64,000 nt of DNA from Beta vulgaris subsp. vulgaris (lineage: Eukaryota > Streptophyta > Magnoliopsida > Caryophyllales > Amaranthaceae): assembly GCF_026745355.1 (NCBI RefSeq), contig NC_079208.1:15810455-15874454 (forward strand). The letters run 5' to 3'. Under the pieces are notes generated by a model that was not told the DNA's origin, did no database searches, and saw only the letters and a program-made list of their open reading frames with translations. The position numbers and the translations under genes are program-made. How positions within the stretch are numbered: the first letter of the stretch is position 1; each line of letters starts with the position of its first letter. Below are positions 37,401 to 49,400 of the stretch, piece by piece.

Positions 37401-40400
37401 TTGCATCATCATCGGGTATTCAAATAGACATAAAGGGTAAAAACTCCACAATCTTAGCTTATTGCAGGAGTATCCTTTGTGTCTAGAGGTGTAAAGTTTC
37501 ATGAAAACATCTAGCTTCATATTTTTCACTCTACACCTCATACACTGAGAGTGGAGAGTTCTTTTATACTTCCTCCGTTCCATAATAAGTGAAACATACG
37601 GATCAGGCACAAGATTTAATAAACACCACTTTCAAAAGCCAAAAAGTCATAAAATACCCTTTACATTATCAAAAGGAGGAGAGAGAAAAGTAAACCACAC
37701 AAGTTTGTGATGGTTAGTCTTGTCATTTTGTCACTATTTTTTTCCATTTAAGGTATGTTTCACTTATTGTGAAATATTATAAAATAGTAAGTGCTTCACT
37801 TATTATGGAACAGAGGAAGTACATGGAGACTTTGAAAAAACTATGTATATGAAATTACCACATGGATATGAAAAACAAGGATTTACATTTTATCTTTATG
37901 GATCAAAAGAAGTTATAACCAACAACAGCAGCAGCAGCGACAACAACAACATCATCATCAACAACAATACAACGGTGTCCAAGCTTCTAAATCACCGTAT
38001 AGGCTTAAACAAACTCCAAGATAGTGGTTCACTAAGCTAAGTTGAGTATTAAAAGAGAATGGTTCCACACAATCTAGACCTGACTATTCTCTCATTGTGA
38101 AGCAAGAGGGGACCAGACTACATTAACAGCTATCCTAACTTTTGTAGATGATCTTATACTCCCTAGAAATAGCATAACAAGCATTGATCAAACAAAGTAG
38201 CTCCTTAATATTGAATTCAAAATTTAAGACAAAGGATAATTGAAATACTTCCTAGGAATTGAAGGTGATAAGAGTACTGAAGGTATTTTCTTATCTTAAA
38301 GAAAATACATCACAAAATTGATTGAAGATTATGGATTAACAATGTAGGCCCTTGAAGCTTCTTACAGACAATCATGTGAAGCTACTCACAACATTAGGAG
38401 ACCCTCTTTCAAATCCTGAGATCTATCAGAGACTCATAGGGATACTCATTTACTTAACTATTACTAGGCCAGCCATTGCATATAGTATGCATGTGTTGAG
38501 CTAATTCATGCATAATCCTGCTTTAGTTCACTACCAAGCAACTAAAAGCAGGGTTCTTAGAGACCTAGCCGGTTTAAGAGAGCAAGTACTCTTCTTGCAA
38601 CCGAGACAATAGCTCAACTTCAAGCTTAGTGTGATAGTGATTGGACTGGTTGTCCCGACGATAGGAGATCTATATTTGGTTTATGTATCATGCTAAGAAA
38701 TTATCCTCTCACGTCGAAGTCTAAGAAACAGTTTGTTGTGTCAAGATCAATAGCTGAAGTTGAATGTAGTGCTCTTGCTATGACTACATGTGACGTCATT
38801 TTGGATCATGTAGCTTCTAAAAGACCTTGGGTTAAAAAAATCTGAACACTACTCCTATCTTTTGTGATAATCAGGCAGTTTAGTTATTGCTTGTAATCAT
38901 GTCCATCATTAAAAAACAAAGCATGTGGGGGTTGATTGTCAGTTTATTAGAGATCAAGTCAGCTTAGGGGATCTACTTCCTACATATGTTCCACTTCTCA
39001 ACAATTAGCTGACGTGCTTACAAAGATTCCCACTATAGAGCAACATCTGTCCTTGCTATCCAAGCTGGGAGTTCTGGCCTCTCCTATATTCTCAATTTGA
39101 GGGGGAGTGTTGAGTGACCAGGTAGTAGTGCCAAGGACCAAGTAGTGGGTGTTCTTCTTATGACCACAAGTTATCCTAGTTCTGTTGATCCTAGGTTTAT
39201 TCTCACTAGTTTTTGGTATCAACTAGTTTTTAGGCCCGGACTACACCCCAGGTAATTATATCTTTCATTTATTAATATTTTACTTAGAAATATTAACATC
39301 AAGTATCACTTGGTTTAGTGGTTTAAGACATTAGTATATGTGCTTGTGATCTCGGGATTGAATCTTACATAATGCATTTTCTATCTTTTTAATGTATGTG
39401 GATTACATAGCATAAATTTCTCCAAGTGAAAGCGCCACGTGACATCGTTCCGTGTTTAGGAATGCCTTTTAATATATTAGTATAGATTATTATATTTTTT
39501 GTCTTGTAGTCACAACTGTCTAAAGCTGGCCTACTAGTTGTTTGAGTTGCTATTTCCTAAGAAGCTTTATGATGTAATGTAGTCTATAAAGACCAAGATC
39601 ATCTCAAAGTGTCTTGTTAGAAGACTTCAACCAATCATGAGCTCCCTTATAGGGCAATTTCAAAACGCTTTTGTTCCAGGAAGATCCATCAATGACAACT
39701 GCGTAATAGCTCATGAAATGCTTCATAAGGTAAAAAATTCAAAGAAAAATGCCAACTACAACCTGATTCTCAATCTTGACCTTAATAAGGCATATGACAG
39801 AATCCGATGGGACTTTGTAAGGGAAGTGCTGAATGAAATAGGGCTTTCGGTGAAATGGATAAGAATCATTATGGAATGTATCTCGTCTGTCACTTATTCT
39901 GTTCTAGTGAATGGTGAACCAACAAGAAGCTTCACTCCAAGTGCGGGCTTAAGGCAAGGCGATCCGCTTTCCCCATACCTTTTTATCCTGTGTATGGAGG
40001 TGTTATCTAGGAGAATTGATCAGCAACAAAAGCTGGGGCTGATACGAGGACTCAAAGTGCATAGACGAGCCCCAGAAATATCCCACCTTCTTTTCGCGGA
40101 TGATGCTCTATTCTTCCTAAAGGGCACACTTGAGAATGCGTGGAATCTTCAACATATCTTAAGTTCCTTCTGTACCATGTCGGGAGAAATGGTCAACAAT
40201 AGCAAGTCTTATACTGTGTTTAGTAGGAACACCCCGCAAAAATTCAGGAGGCTTTTAAATAAGAGATTGAAGGTGGAAATCAAAGAGAAACTGGGGACAT
40301 ATTTAGGATGCCCAATGGATGTGACGGGCCATTCACTTCATGCATTCCAAGAACTACCTCAAAAAATTTCGAACACGATCACTTCGTGGTGTTTCTCCTC

Positions 40401-43400
40401 CTTAAACCATGCAGGTAAGCTTATTCTCATAAATAGTATCCTTATGGCTTTTGCTTCTCACATGATGGCTATTTACTTGTTTCCTAAGAAAGTTTTAGCA
40501 AGCTCCACCTCAGCTCTTCTTAAGTTCTGGTGGAAAACAAATAAGGATAAGAAACCCATCTACTGGAAAAAGAGAACCCTACTAGAAAAACACAAGCTTG
40601 AAGGTGGATTAGGGTTGAGAAACCTTCTTGCAATAAATAAAGCCACGTTGTTTAGACAAGCTTGGCGCATGCATCAGAATCCTCTGCTTTTGGCTAGTAA
40701 AATTTTTAGAGCGAAATATTCAGACGATTGGTTCTTGAAAAGTATGAGTGGGAAATTTCCTGCTACGTGCTCGTGGGGAGGGAGAAGTATTATGAAAAGC
40801 GTGCTCTTCATGGGCCCAGGGGTGGGTACCATGATAGGGAATGGCAAGAACTCGAGAATATTGGGGCCCAAATGGGTGAACGGTAATCCCATTGCATTTG
40901 TGGATCATGAGCTCCAAGTACAAGACAACAAGCCAGAATGGGTAAGTGATTTAATAAGCAATAATGCCACTTGGGATGAAGAATCACTTATAAAATGGTT
41001 TGGAGAGCAAAATGCTAGGAGGATAAAAGCAATCCACATTTCTGATCAAGAAGATGAGATTATCTGGCTACATTCAAAATATGGGAAGTATACTAAAAAA
41101 TCGGGATATTGGGCGACAATGAGAAATCATGAAAGCTCATGGGAAACGATAGCATTCTGGAAGAAATTCTGGATGACAAAACTCTGGCCAAAATGGAAGA
41201 TCTTCTATTGGAAGCTAGTTAATGGTGCTTTAGCCACCCGAGTAAACCTTAGGAGGAAGAAAATCCTAAGCGAGACTCTATGTTCGTTCTGCGGGCAGGA
41301 AGAAGACTCGGATACTCACCTATTTAAAAATTGTGAAGTAACGGAAAGAATTTGGAAGGCGTCCAGTTTAGGACTAATAAACATAGACAAATGTGAGGAG
41401 AAAATTGCAGGTTGGTCAAAAAATTGGATGTGGTACTTCATGGTGAATGACACCCCAGATAATGATCGTGTGAAAGAGTTTGTGGGTATTCTCTGGGCCA
41501 TTTGGATTAGCAGGAACAACTGCATTTTCAACCTAATGAAATCATTCGATCCAAGGGAAGTCTTCAATATTCTTAATTCATGGAAAAAAAGAGATGTAGA
41601 GAGCTGTAAGTGGGGCAGTAAAAATGCAGAAAGTAACCTTCCCCCAAAACAACAGCTAGGGAAACCTGCAACCATGTGGACTTATAACTGGGGGAACCAA
41701 GATTTTGAATATAATCTACTCATAGATGGAGCCTGGAAAGCAGCAAGCGAGGATAGCCAAGAGAGAGCAGCTTATGGGTGGGTTCTGAGAAGAAGAGGCG
41801 AGGAAATAGATAAAGGAGGGGCTATCACCAATGCAAGTTCAGCAGATCAAGCGGAAGCCCTAGCCCTACTGTGTAGCATAAAGGAAATGCAAAAGCAAAA
41901 TATCCTGGAGGTTGATATATGGACGGACTCGACAAATCTAGTAGAAGGGCTCAGGGTGGTTGAGAAAGCACCAATAACAATAAGAAACATATTGCGTGAT
42001 GTAAAGTTGTTAGTGGAAAGCTTCATTTCAGTTAAAGTTTGTAAGGTAGCTCGAAGTAGTATAATAAAGGCACACTCTATTGCTACTAAGGCAAGAAGGG
42101 AAGGAACTAGGTTGTAATGTCTTTGATTATCTATGACTTTGCCAAAAAAAAAAAAAAGCTAAGTTGATCACCACAAAAATTAAATGAATGAATAAAGTAA
42201 TCAGGAAATGTTAATGTCTCCATTAAATGGTTTCCAAAAATTAAATGACAATCCTAGGTAGACACATGAGAGATGGAATCACATAAAAGCTTAATACGGG
42301 CTCTTCTAAGATGAATATGCCACAACAAATCTTTTTGAATTTCGAGTGGAAAATTCTAGTATTAGATAAGTTAAAAGACTTAGTAGGAAGTAATATGTTG
42401 TAATAATATTAGGTATTTAGGTTTATCATGTATGTGACTATGTTTCATTATTTATGATAGATCCATTAAGTTTAATAGATAATAAGATCTAGTCTTGAAT
42501 GACCCTCAAACAATTAAAATTTTGAAAGAATGAGACAATAACCTAATTGTATCAAACATGACCTTTTTAATTAGGCAGATCCAAATATATAGATACGACC
42601 AAAATAAGAAACTACCTGTTCTTGAAGATCTGGGAGAGCATCAATTTTTGAATCAATACTTAGGCCACACATAAATTCATCAAAATTATCAGGTGAAGAG
42701 TTAACTTTAGATCCAAGTGAATCAATCTTTTCATTAAAACCTTGATTTGTATTAGGCTCCTTTATGAGTGATTGAGCATCATGCTTAAAACTATACAACT
42801 TTGATGCAAGACTTTTGGAATTCTTTGAAATCGGACTTCCGTTTGTTCTTTCCTCAATAATTTCTAGCACAGAATGTCGGTGCTTTTTTCTTAGCTCATC
42901 TAGTCTGCTTTCAGTGACAGAATGAAAACCCATGCAAGCAGTCAAAACAAGCTGGCTACTATCAAAAGTTGAACCAGTCAGTGATTGCAATAAGGTAACA
43001 GCATCCCCAGCATCTTTAGTTGTAAGTAAGGCAGGACCTACATTTATTATCAACATATCACTTGACCATGATTAACAAAAAATAGGTTCTTGATAAGAAT
43101 TCAAATCTTTTGTCTCACTTTTTGTGTACCACTTTTATGCTATTAAATTATTAGTTTAAATGATTCTAAAAGTTAAATATAAAATATAACAACCAATAAA
43201 AAAAGGTGGCACACAAAACTGAACTGAAGATTTTATTTTTCCCCATACCACTTAAGCATAACAAAGAGCTTGGGTTTTTCAAATACCATAAAGCTCCATC
43301 AAGGCAAGTGCGGTACGAAAAAGCATAACACGGTTCCCTTCAAACAGAAGTACATCCCAAATTCGTAGAACTGGTGGATACAACAAAAAGTGGTAAGTAA

Positions 43401-46400
43401 ATCATAATTACACAAGACAAAGTCTATAGATGGATTACTGAAATTATAGTACTATGAGATGTTTTTTAGTTTTATAACATTAAGGGGGTGGGTGAAGGTC
43501 TAACCGCTTTCCCAAGGAAGCATATTTACGAAAATAGAAAGAAACCAAGGCCCTGATATCCATGCAACCTCCACCCCCAAATAATCAAGGTGGTTGACTG
43601 CACAAAGAATATAACCTAGATTAGGAATTGCAGAATTTTGACTTATGTAATTCCGAAGCTATGAGTAATCCAGAATATAAGTCAAAGACTCAAAGTTGAA
43701 AAATTTGTAGACCTAGCTTAGGAAATCTTTCTCGCATCAACTCTTCAACAACTAGTTGGTCCACCTGTCAAAGCATTACGTACACTTTTAATTCATTCTT
43801 AGACATTGTCAAAAAAAATTCATTCTTAGATGTACTCGATAAAGTAGTAATTATAGTTATCCAAAATATTTGCAGTTGTGAAATCCAATTAGCTCATTGC
43901 ATATAAAAAAAACTAATAGGGAACCGGTGTACACTAACTCTTTGTATGCATCCGATTTATTTCACGTGAGTTTTAGTGATTACAATTTTCAGTTTTTGCT
44001 GCATTTAGTCTTCCACTTTCTTTCTTAATAACTTCTCTCTTCTTTTGATTACTTCTCTCTCCTAATAGCGTATTTATAAAATGATATAGTGTATTTAGAA
44101 ATAATATAGTGTATTTTAAAATGATATAGTGTATTTTGACATGATAGTGTTTTGCTGAGTTTTTTGGCACGAGTGTTGATGCGTGGATGATGAGTAGTAC
44201 GTTGGTGATGAGTCCTAGTTCAGTTAGGACACTTAGATAGTTTCCTAGTTCTGTTAGCAGACTATGTATTTTAATTTCTTTATAATTCTATGTTTTAGGT
44301 GTTTGAGTGATGAAGGAATCCTGTTATATTTAGGAGTCTAATTCCTTTATCATTGAGTCTTATTAGGAGTCTTTTTGGTTTATCCTTTAAGATAGACGTG
44401 TGGTTTAGTATTGTATTTATCTTGTTTGGTTATGCTTTATCTTTAAGCTTGTTAGTGCATTAGGGTTAAGACCCTTGTAGGCTTTATATATTTCGACTAT
44501 TATGATGAATAAGAAGAGTTGGTTTTTTTTTTGTTTAAAGTAAAACGTGAGTTTACTATTGAATTTGGACGAATTTTCCAGATTTCTTATTGTTTTTAGG
44601 GAGTGAACCTAAAATACAAGATCATTGATTTAAACGAGTGAAGTTTAGATTAAACTTAGGTGAGTTGTTTAGTGAGTGAAGCTAAATCAAATCATCTAAA
44701 ATCCTTCCTAATTCAAGTTTAAGGTGAGTGAAGCCCTAAAAGTGAATTAGAACCCTTAGTGGAGATTAACTGAGTGAAGCTAAGCAGATTTCGTTCGCGG
44801 AATCATATTAAGTGTTTTGCATGATATAGTGTATATTGGCATGATATAGTGTATTTTGAAATGATATAGTGTATTTTGACATGATAGTGTTTTGTTGAGT
44901 TTTTTTGGCATGATATTGTTGCATGATATAGTGTGTTTTGACATGATATAGTGTAGTTTATTTGTATAGTATACAAAATTATCATAATAGATCATTATAG
45001 GGTTGACATGATAGTGTATTTTGACATGATATAGTATGTTTTTAGATGATATAGTGTATGCTTGTTCTGAACAACTGTTTTTGTTAAAATTTTAGAGCGA
45101 GAGAATCTTATTGAAGCGAGAGAAAATGACAAATTTTTGAAAGGTGGGAGTGACTAGTTTGTAGCGGGGCACGTGTCTGGACCTGATACACAATATTTTT
45201 AATGTGAACCGGGTCCACATGCAAAACAAATTGCATTACATATACTACTTTTTATATTTTTGTAATGTTTTTCTCTCAAATCTATTCCAAAATAACATAC
45301 ATGCTTGAATATAGCATTGCCGAACGCCAATATTATACACATGCGAAATGGTATATTAACAAACTTGCCAAAAATGTTAGATTCAAATGAACAACCATGT
45401 TTAACCCGGTATGAATGTATGATAGTGGTACAACATGGCTATGATAGTGGGACGACATGCATACATCAAGACAATTTAATAATCTAGCAAAATGTCACAC
45501 AAACATACCTGAGACTCAATCATCTCTTGTGTATAACATCCATTGAAGTAGTCATCAATGATGCCTACTAAAGTCCTAAGACAATGAAACATATGAGACA
45601 TAAATTGTTCAAGATCTAATATTTGGGAAAACAAAAGGTAATACAAATAGTAATATGAGATAAATAAGACTACTCAATGCCTATTTATTATATTATAGTT
45701 TTAGAATGAAGAATATACATAGCAAGGCTTACATGAGGTAACTACCCTTTAGTCTTTTGGATAAGCTTTAAAGATGTATACTTGATTTTTTTGAGGGAAA
45801 AAAAAAATCATAAGTAGAATAAGTAATGCAATATGGCCGTTGTACTACCGCATTAAAGATATACTTACTCCGTTTACAAATAGTTGCACCATTTCTAACT
45901 TTCACGCATGTCGATGTATGATTTCAGCTATTAATATCTTTAATTATCAATAAGTAAAAATTATAAAAATTTATATTAAAAAAACTTACATCGAGACAAA
46001 TCTAACAAGATCCCACATGACTATGTTTTTCCTAAAATATAAATCACCAAAGACAATCTAAGTATAAGATGTGAATAGTGTACAAAATAGAAATGGTGCA
46101 ACTATTTCTAAACGAAGGAAGTATATCATATTTAGTTACAATGTAAATTTTATCTACAAAAATATAGAAAATTTATGGATCCATGGAGAGAACAAAGGCT
46201 AGACTAGTGGTGCTGTGTTACAGTCAAAAATATGGAGTTGTTTATATTCAAACATTTGGAAAAAATTTACTTCCCTAAGAGTATATATAGGAGGTTTAGG
46301 GTTGAAAATGAAAAAAAGAGATATAAGATAAATTGATAAGGAGACTAAATGACAACTAAATACTTCGCGCAATTTTAGGGAGAATCTTTTATATTATTAG

Positions 46401-49400
46401 TTAATATGATTTGCTAAAAGATAATGCTTATTCTTTGCAATATCTGCATAGGATAAAAAATCTCTAAAAAGTATTACTGTCATATTCATCTTGAAATATA
46501 TTATAACTAGATTTTTATGCACGCGATGCGTGCGATGATATTTTTAGGCCTAATACTAAGTAGTAAACAAACTGAAAATGCAAGTTAGTATTTAAGTTCA
46601 CCTCCATTTTGTGAATAAGATTCTTTCATGTTCTTTTTATGTTGTTATTCATTTTTATGATTTTGAATACTTTTTTGTTTCTCAAGTCTTATATGCGCAT
46701 GTTCTTTTATAATCAGTATGATGTTCTTTACTAAATATCTTCATATTCTTTTTTTTTGGTTTTATTCATTTTTGTAATTTATAATAGTTTTTGATATGGA
46801 TTTCAGTAATTTCTTTATGATCCCAAAATTGTAACCGAAAAGTATAAGACAATTTCAGTTTTTTTCCTTGTCTAACTTCTAAATTCTGATTTCACAAATT
46901 GATATTTAAAAATTTTCATTATTTTAAATGTTCACACTTTGAGTTTCAATTTTTTTTGAAATGAAATTTTAAATTTTTCATACACAATTTGATTTTGCAT
47001 GAAATGGTCATTTTAATTTGTCTCCTTTTCTAAATTTTAACACTTTGAGTTTCAATTATATTTGAAATGAAATTTAAGTTTTTCATACACAATGTGATTT
47101 CGCATAAAATGGTCATTTTTTATTTTTCTCCTTTTCTAAATTTTAACACTTTGAGTTTCAATTATAGGTGAAGTGATATTTTAAATTTTTCGTACACAAT
47201 TTGATTTCGCAAATTAATGTATTTTTTTTTTCTGAAAATGGATTTTTGCAAAAGTTGTTCGCCAAAAAGTTTGATATTGTTTGTTTTTCAAAATTTATCT
47301 CTAAACATGGATATTTTGCAAAAGTTTTGGGCAAAAATTTATATTGGAATTTTAAAAAAAGAACTAAATTTGTAACTACTTCATCAGTGTCGTAAATGAA
47401 TCAAATTTCATACACATCTTGCTTTCAGATTTTATATGAAAATGAATCAAATTTAAGTCTAATTATATAAAGCCCTTTTCATCTAATTTTTATTATCTCC
47501 ATTTTTTCAACTACATAACAGTCGACTAATGTGAAATAACTTTGAAGATTAAAAGAATTATGTACTTGTTTGAAAGTTCGCAAATCAGCGATGGACGAAT
47601 ATGTGTGATATCACTGTAAAAATCTTATGTTTTTCTCAGATTTGTGTTTATAGGTAATTTTTGTGAGTATGTAACTGTGAATGGTTATTGAGAACAATGA
47701 TTTATAAGTGAATTTTGTGAATGTTTTTGTATGTATTGACGTCCTATTATATTAGTTTTAGTTTGTAAGTTAATTTTTAGTTTTTGTAAAGTTTCCTGAT
47801 CATTTGAGTGATTTGCGTGATTTTTACAACGTGATTTTCTCAATTTTATGAGTGATTTGTAAAGTTTCCTTATATAAGTGATTTGTGAGTGATTGTTGAA
47901 ATTAATTTTCGGTGGCTTTGTTTGATCCCATTTTGGTATTGAGATTCCTTTTGTAATTTAGAAAGGGAAGGGGGGTAAAATAGTCAGTTCAAAAGAGGAC
48001 ACAATTGCTCCCCCTTCCCTTATGTAATAGAGATAATTTTTTCCCTGATTATCACCACTTTTTAAATCGACATGATCAATACTATAGGGGTCGGATTGTA
48101 CTAAACATTACCCAATTTAAAAATCTTTATTTTCAATATATTCATTTGCCTCAAAAGTAAAAAATGAAACTCCTTGTATGACTTTACCCATTTTGGTTAT
48201 GAAACCTACCAAAAAGCATTCTCCTCAGGCATCAAAAGCAATAATAAGCCAGCAAAAAAATTCATGGCCTGCATAAGTGTCAAAAGAAATGCTTAGCTAA
48301 TAAACAGTAAAAAATCAGTGAAAGTTTCAAATTAAATGGCTAGCTTAGGTCGCCGGTCCTTATATTTACATGTTAAAATTACGAAAGAGAGAAGACTAAA
48401 AATTAATAAAGTAAATGAATAAGCTAATCTGAGATAATTAAATACTTCATATGTTCCTATTTGTTCTCCCATTTTTATCTTTTTTTCTCTCAAAACGATT
48501 TCGAATAGGAGGAACTAAAAGAAAATGAAAGGATATCTATTTCCCACCACATATATATAGTTAAATAAATATAAAGAAAGAGAAAAAAATATAATACAAA
48601 GTGAAAAGAAGAGGCTTATCATTTCCCTATTTTCTGTATATTTCACTTATTTAGAAATGGAGGAAGTAAGAAACAAGCTAAGGTAGACATTACTCCATAT
48701 ATAAACTCAAAGGGTTTAATACCTGGCAATATCCAACACAAGGATTATGAAGAGCATATGCAGTAAGTATACGACGCAAAGAATTTCTTCCCTCCTCATC
48801 TAGTGCAGGGTGACCAGGAAATGTCCTAGGCAAATCCTGCAAAGTGAAGAAAAATTCAGTTTAGGGAACAAATTCAGATTGTAATCTACAGTGAAAGCAA
48901 GAGCACCTACAACTTATAAGATTGAATGACATAAGTCCAAGGCCCATGCATCTAATGACCTTCTCAATCTGCTTCTTCCATATTTCAGGTGCACATGTAG
49001 TAGAATTGTCTGCAACCACACCAGCTACATTTTTTCTATCACCTGAATCTGTTTCGCTCGAAAGCAATTTATGATAATAACTCTCTACCCTTCGTGCTTG
49101 CGCACCTACAAAAGCTTGCCATACCTGCAATAATTGATAAAATTAAGGAAGTGCAAAATTTAAAAGATTGTTGGAAACAGGTACAATGTTACCTCCCCCC
49201 TGAGAGACTTTGGCACACCCCCATGGACAAGGGACTCCAATTCCTCTTTCCGCGGCAAGGAAGGCTCTGCATTCGCCAAACTATCAATATTTATTTCTTC
49301 ATTTTTATTTATATCAGTAAATTCTTTGTCCTCATCTTGACTAGTGATTTCAGAGGACTCTGTCATTCCGTTGAATTTACTGTCAACAAAATCCTTTGAT

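Larger units (their letters stand above)
34651..42236 (+). mobile_element. Full-length but decayed Ty1/copia element with three nested insertions
   Basis: The 5' LTR (34651-34977) starts TGTTCAGTCACCAGGTAG and ends CA. It is followed by TGGTATCAAATCTAGG, a copia primer-binding site. The 3' LTR starts at 39108 after the polypurine tract GGGGGAG and ends about 42236. Flanks AAGAT and AAAAT are compatible with a 5-bp duplication with one mismatch. A Stowaway (37569-37819) sits in pol. A Helitron (39223-39486) and a LINE (39598-42157) sit in the 3' LTR. Removing both restores collinearity of the two LTRs. It lies in the gene intron in antisense orientation. Confidence 0.88.
39108..42236 (+). repeat. 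3' LTR of the copia element, interrupted twice
   Basis: It begins TGTTGAGTGACCAGGTAG and continues to 39222. It resumes at 39487 after the Helitron and again at 42158 after the LINE (CTAAGTTGATCACCACAAAA). It ends CA near 42236. Divergence from the 5' LTR indicates an old insertion. Confidence 0.8.
34467..42615 (-). other. TBC gene intron 10 (8,149 bp), almost entirely one copia element
   Basis: The intron joins exon 10 (end LQEQ) to exon 11 (start VVW) in phase 0. The plus-strand copia element with its nested insertions (34651-42236) fills about 93% of it. Confidence 0.9.
43765..45508 (-). other. TBC gene intron 6 (1,744 bp) with an interrupted tandem array
   Basis: GT-AG intron. It contains short repeats of ATGATATAGTGTATTTTG on both sides of a probable solo LTR. 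Confidence 0.85.
45576..48209 (-). other. TBC gene intron 5 (2,634 bp)
   Basis: The intron splits a Trp codon (TG/G). Most of it is a Helitron (46507-48033) and a Stowaway (45864-46121). Confidence 0.88.

Noticed and set aside
37918..37975. Asn/Ser or Gln/His homopolymer-like coding run
   Set aside because: A CAA/CAG/CAT repeat expansion inside the broken copia reverse transcriptase; not a separate gene or polyQ protein.
40674..41675. Minus-strand ORFs within the LINE
   Set aside because: Shadows of the 826-codon ORF2 remainder on the plus strand.
44073..45060. CRISPR-like array
   Set aside because: The units are head to tail without unique spacers and the organism is a plant, so this is an ordinary tandem repeat.
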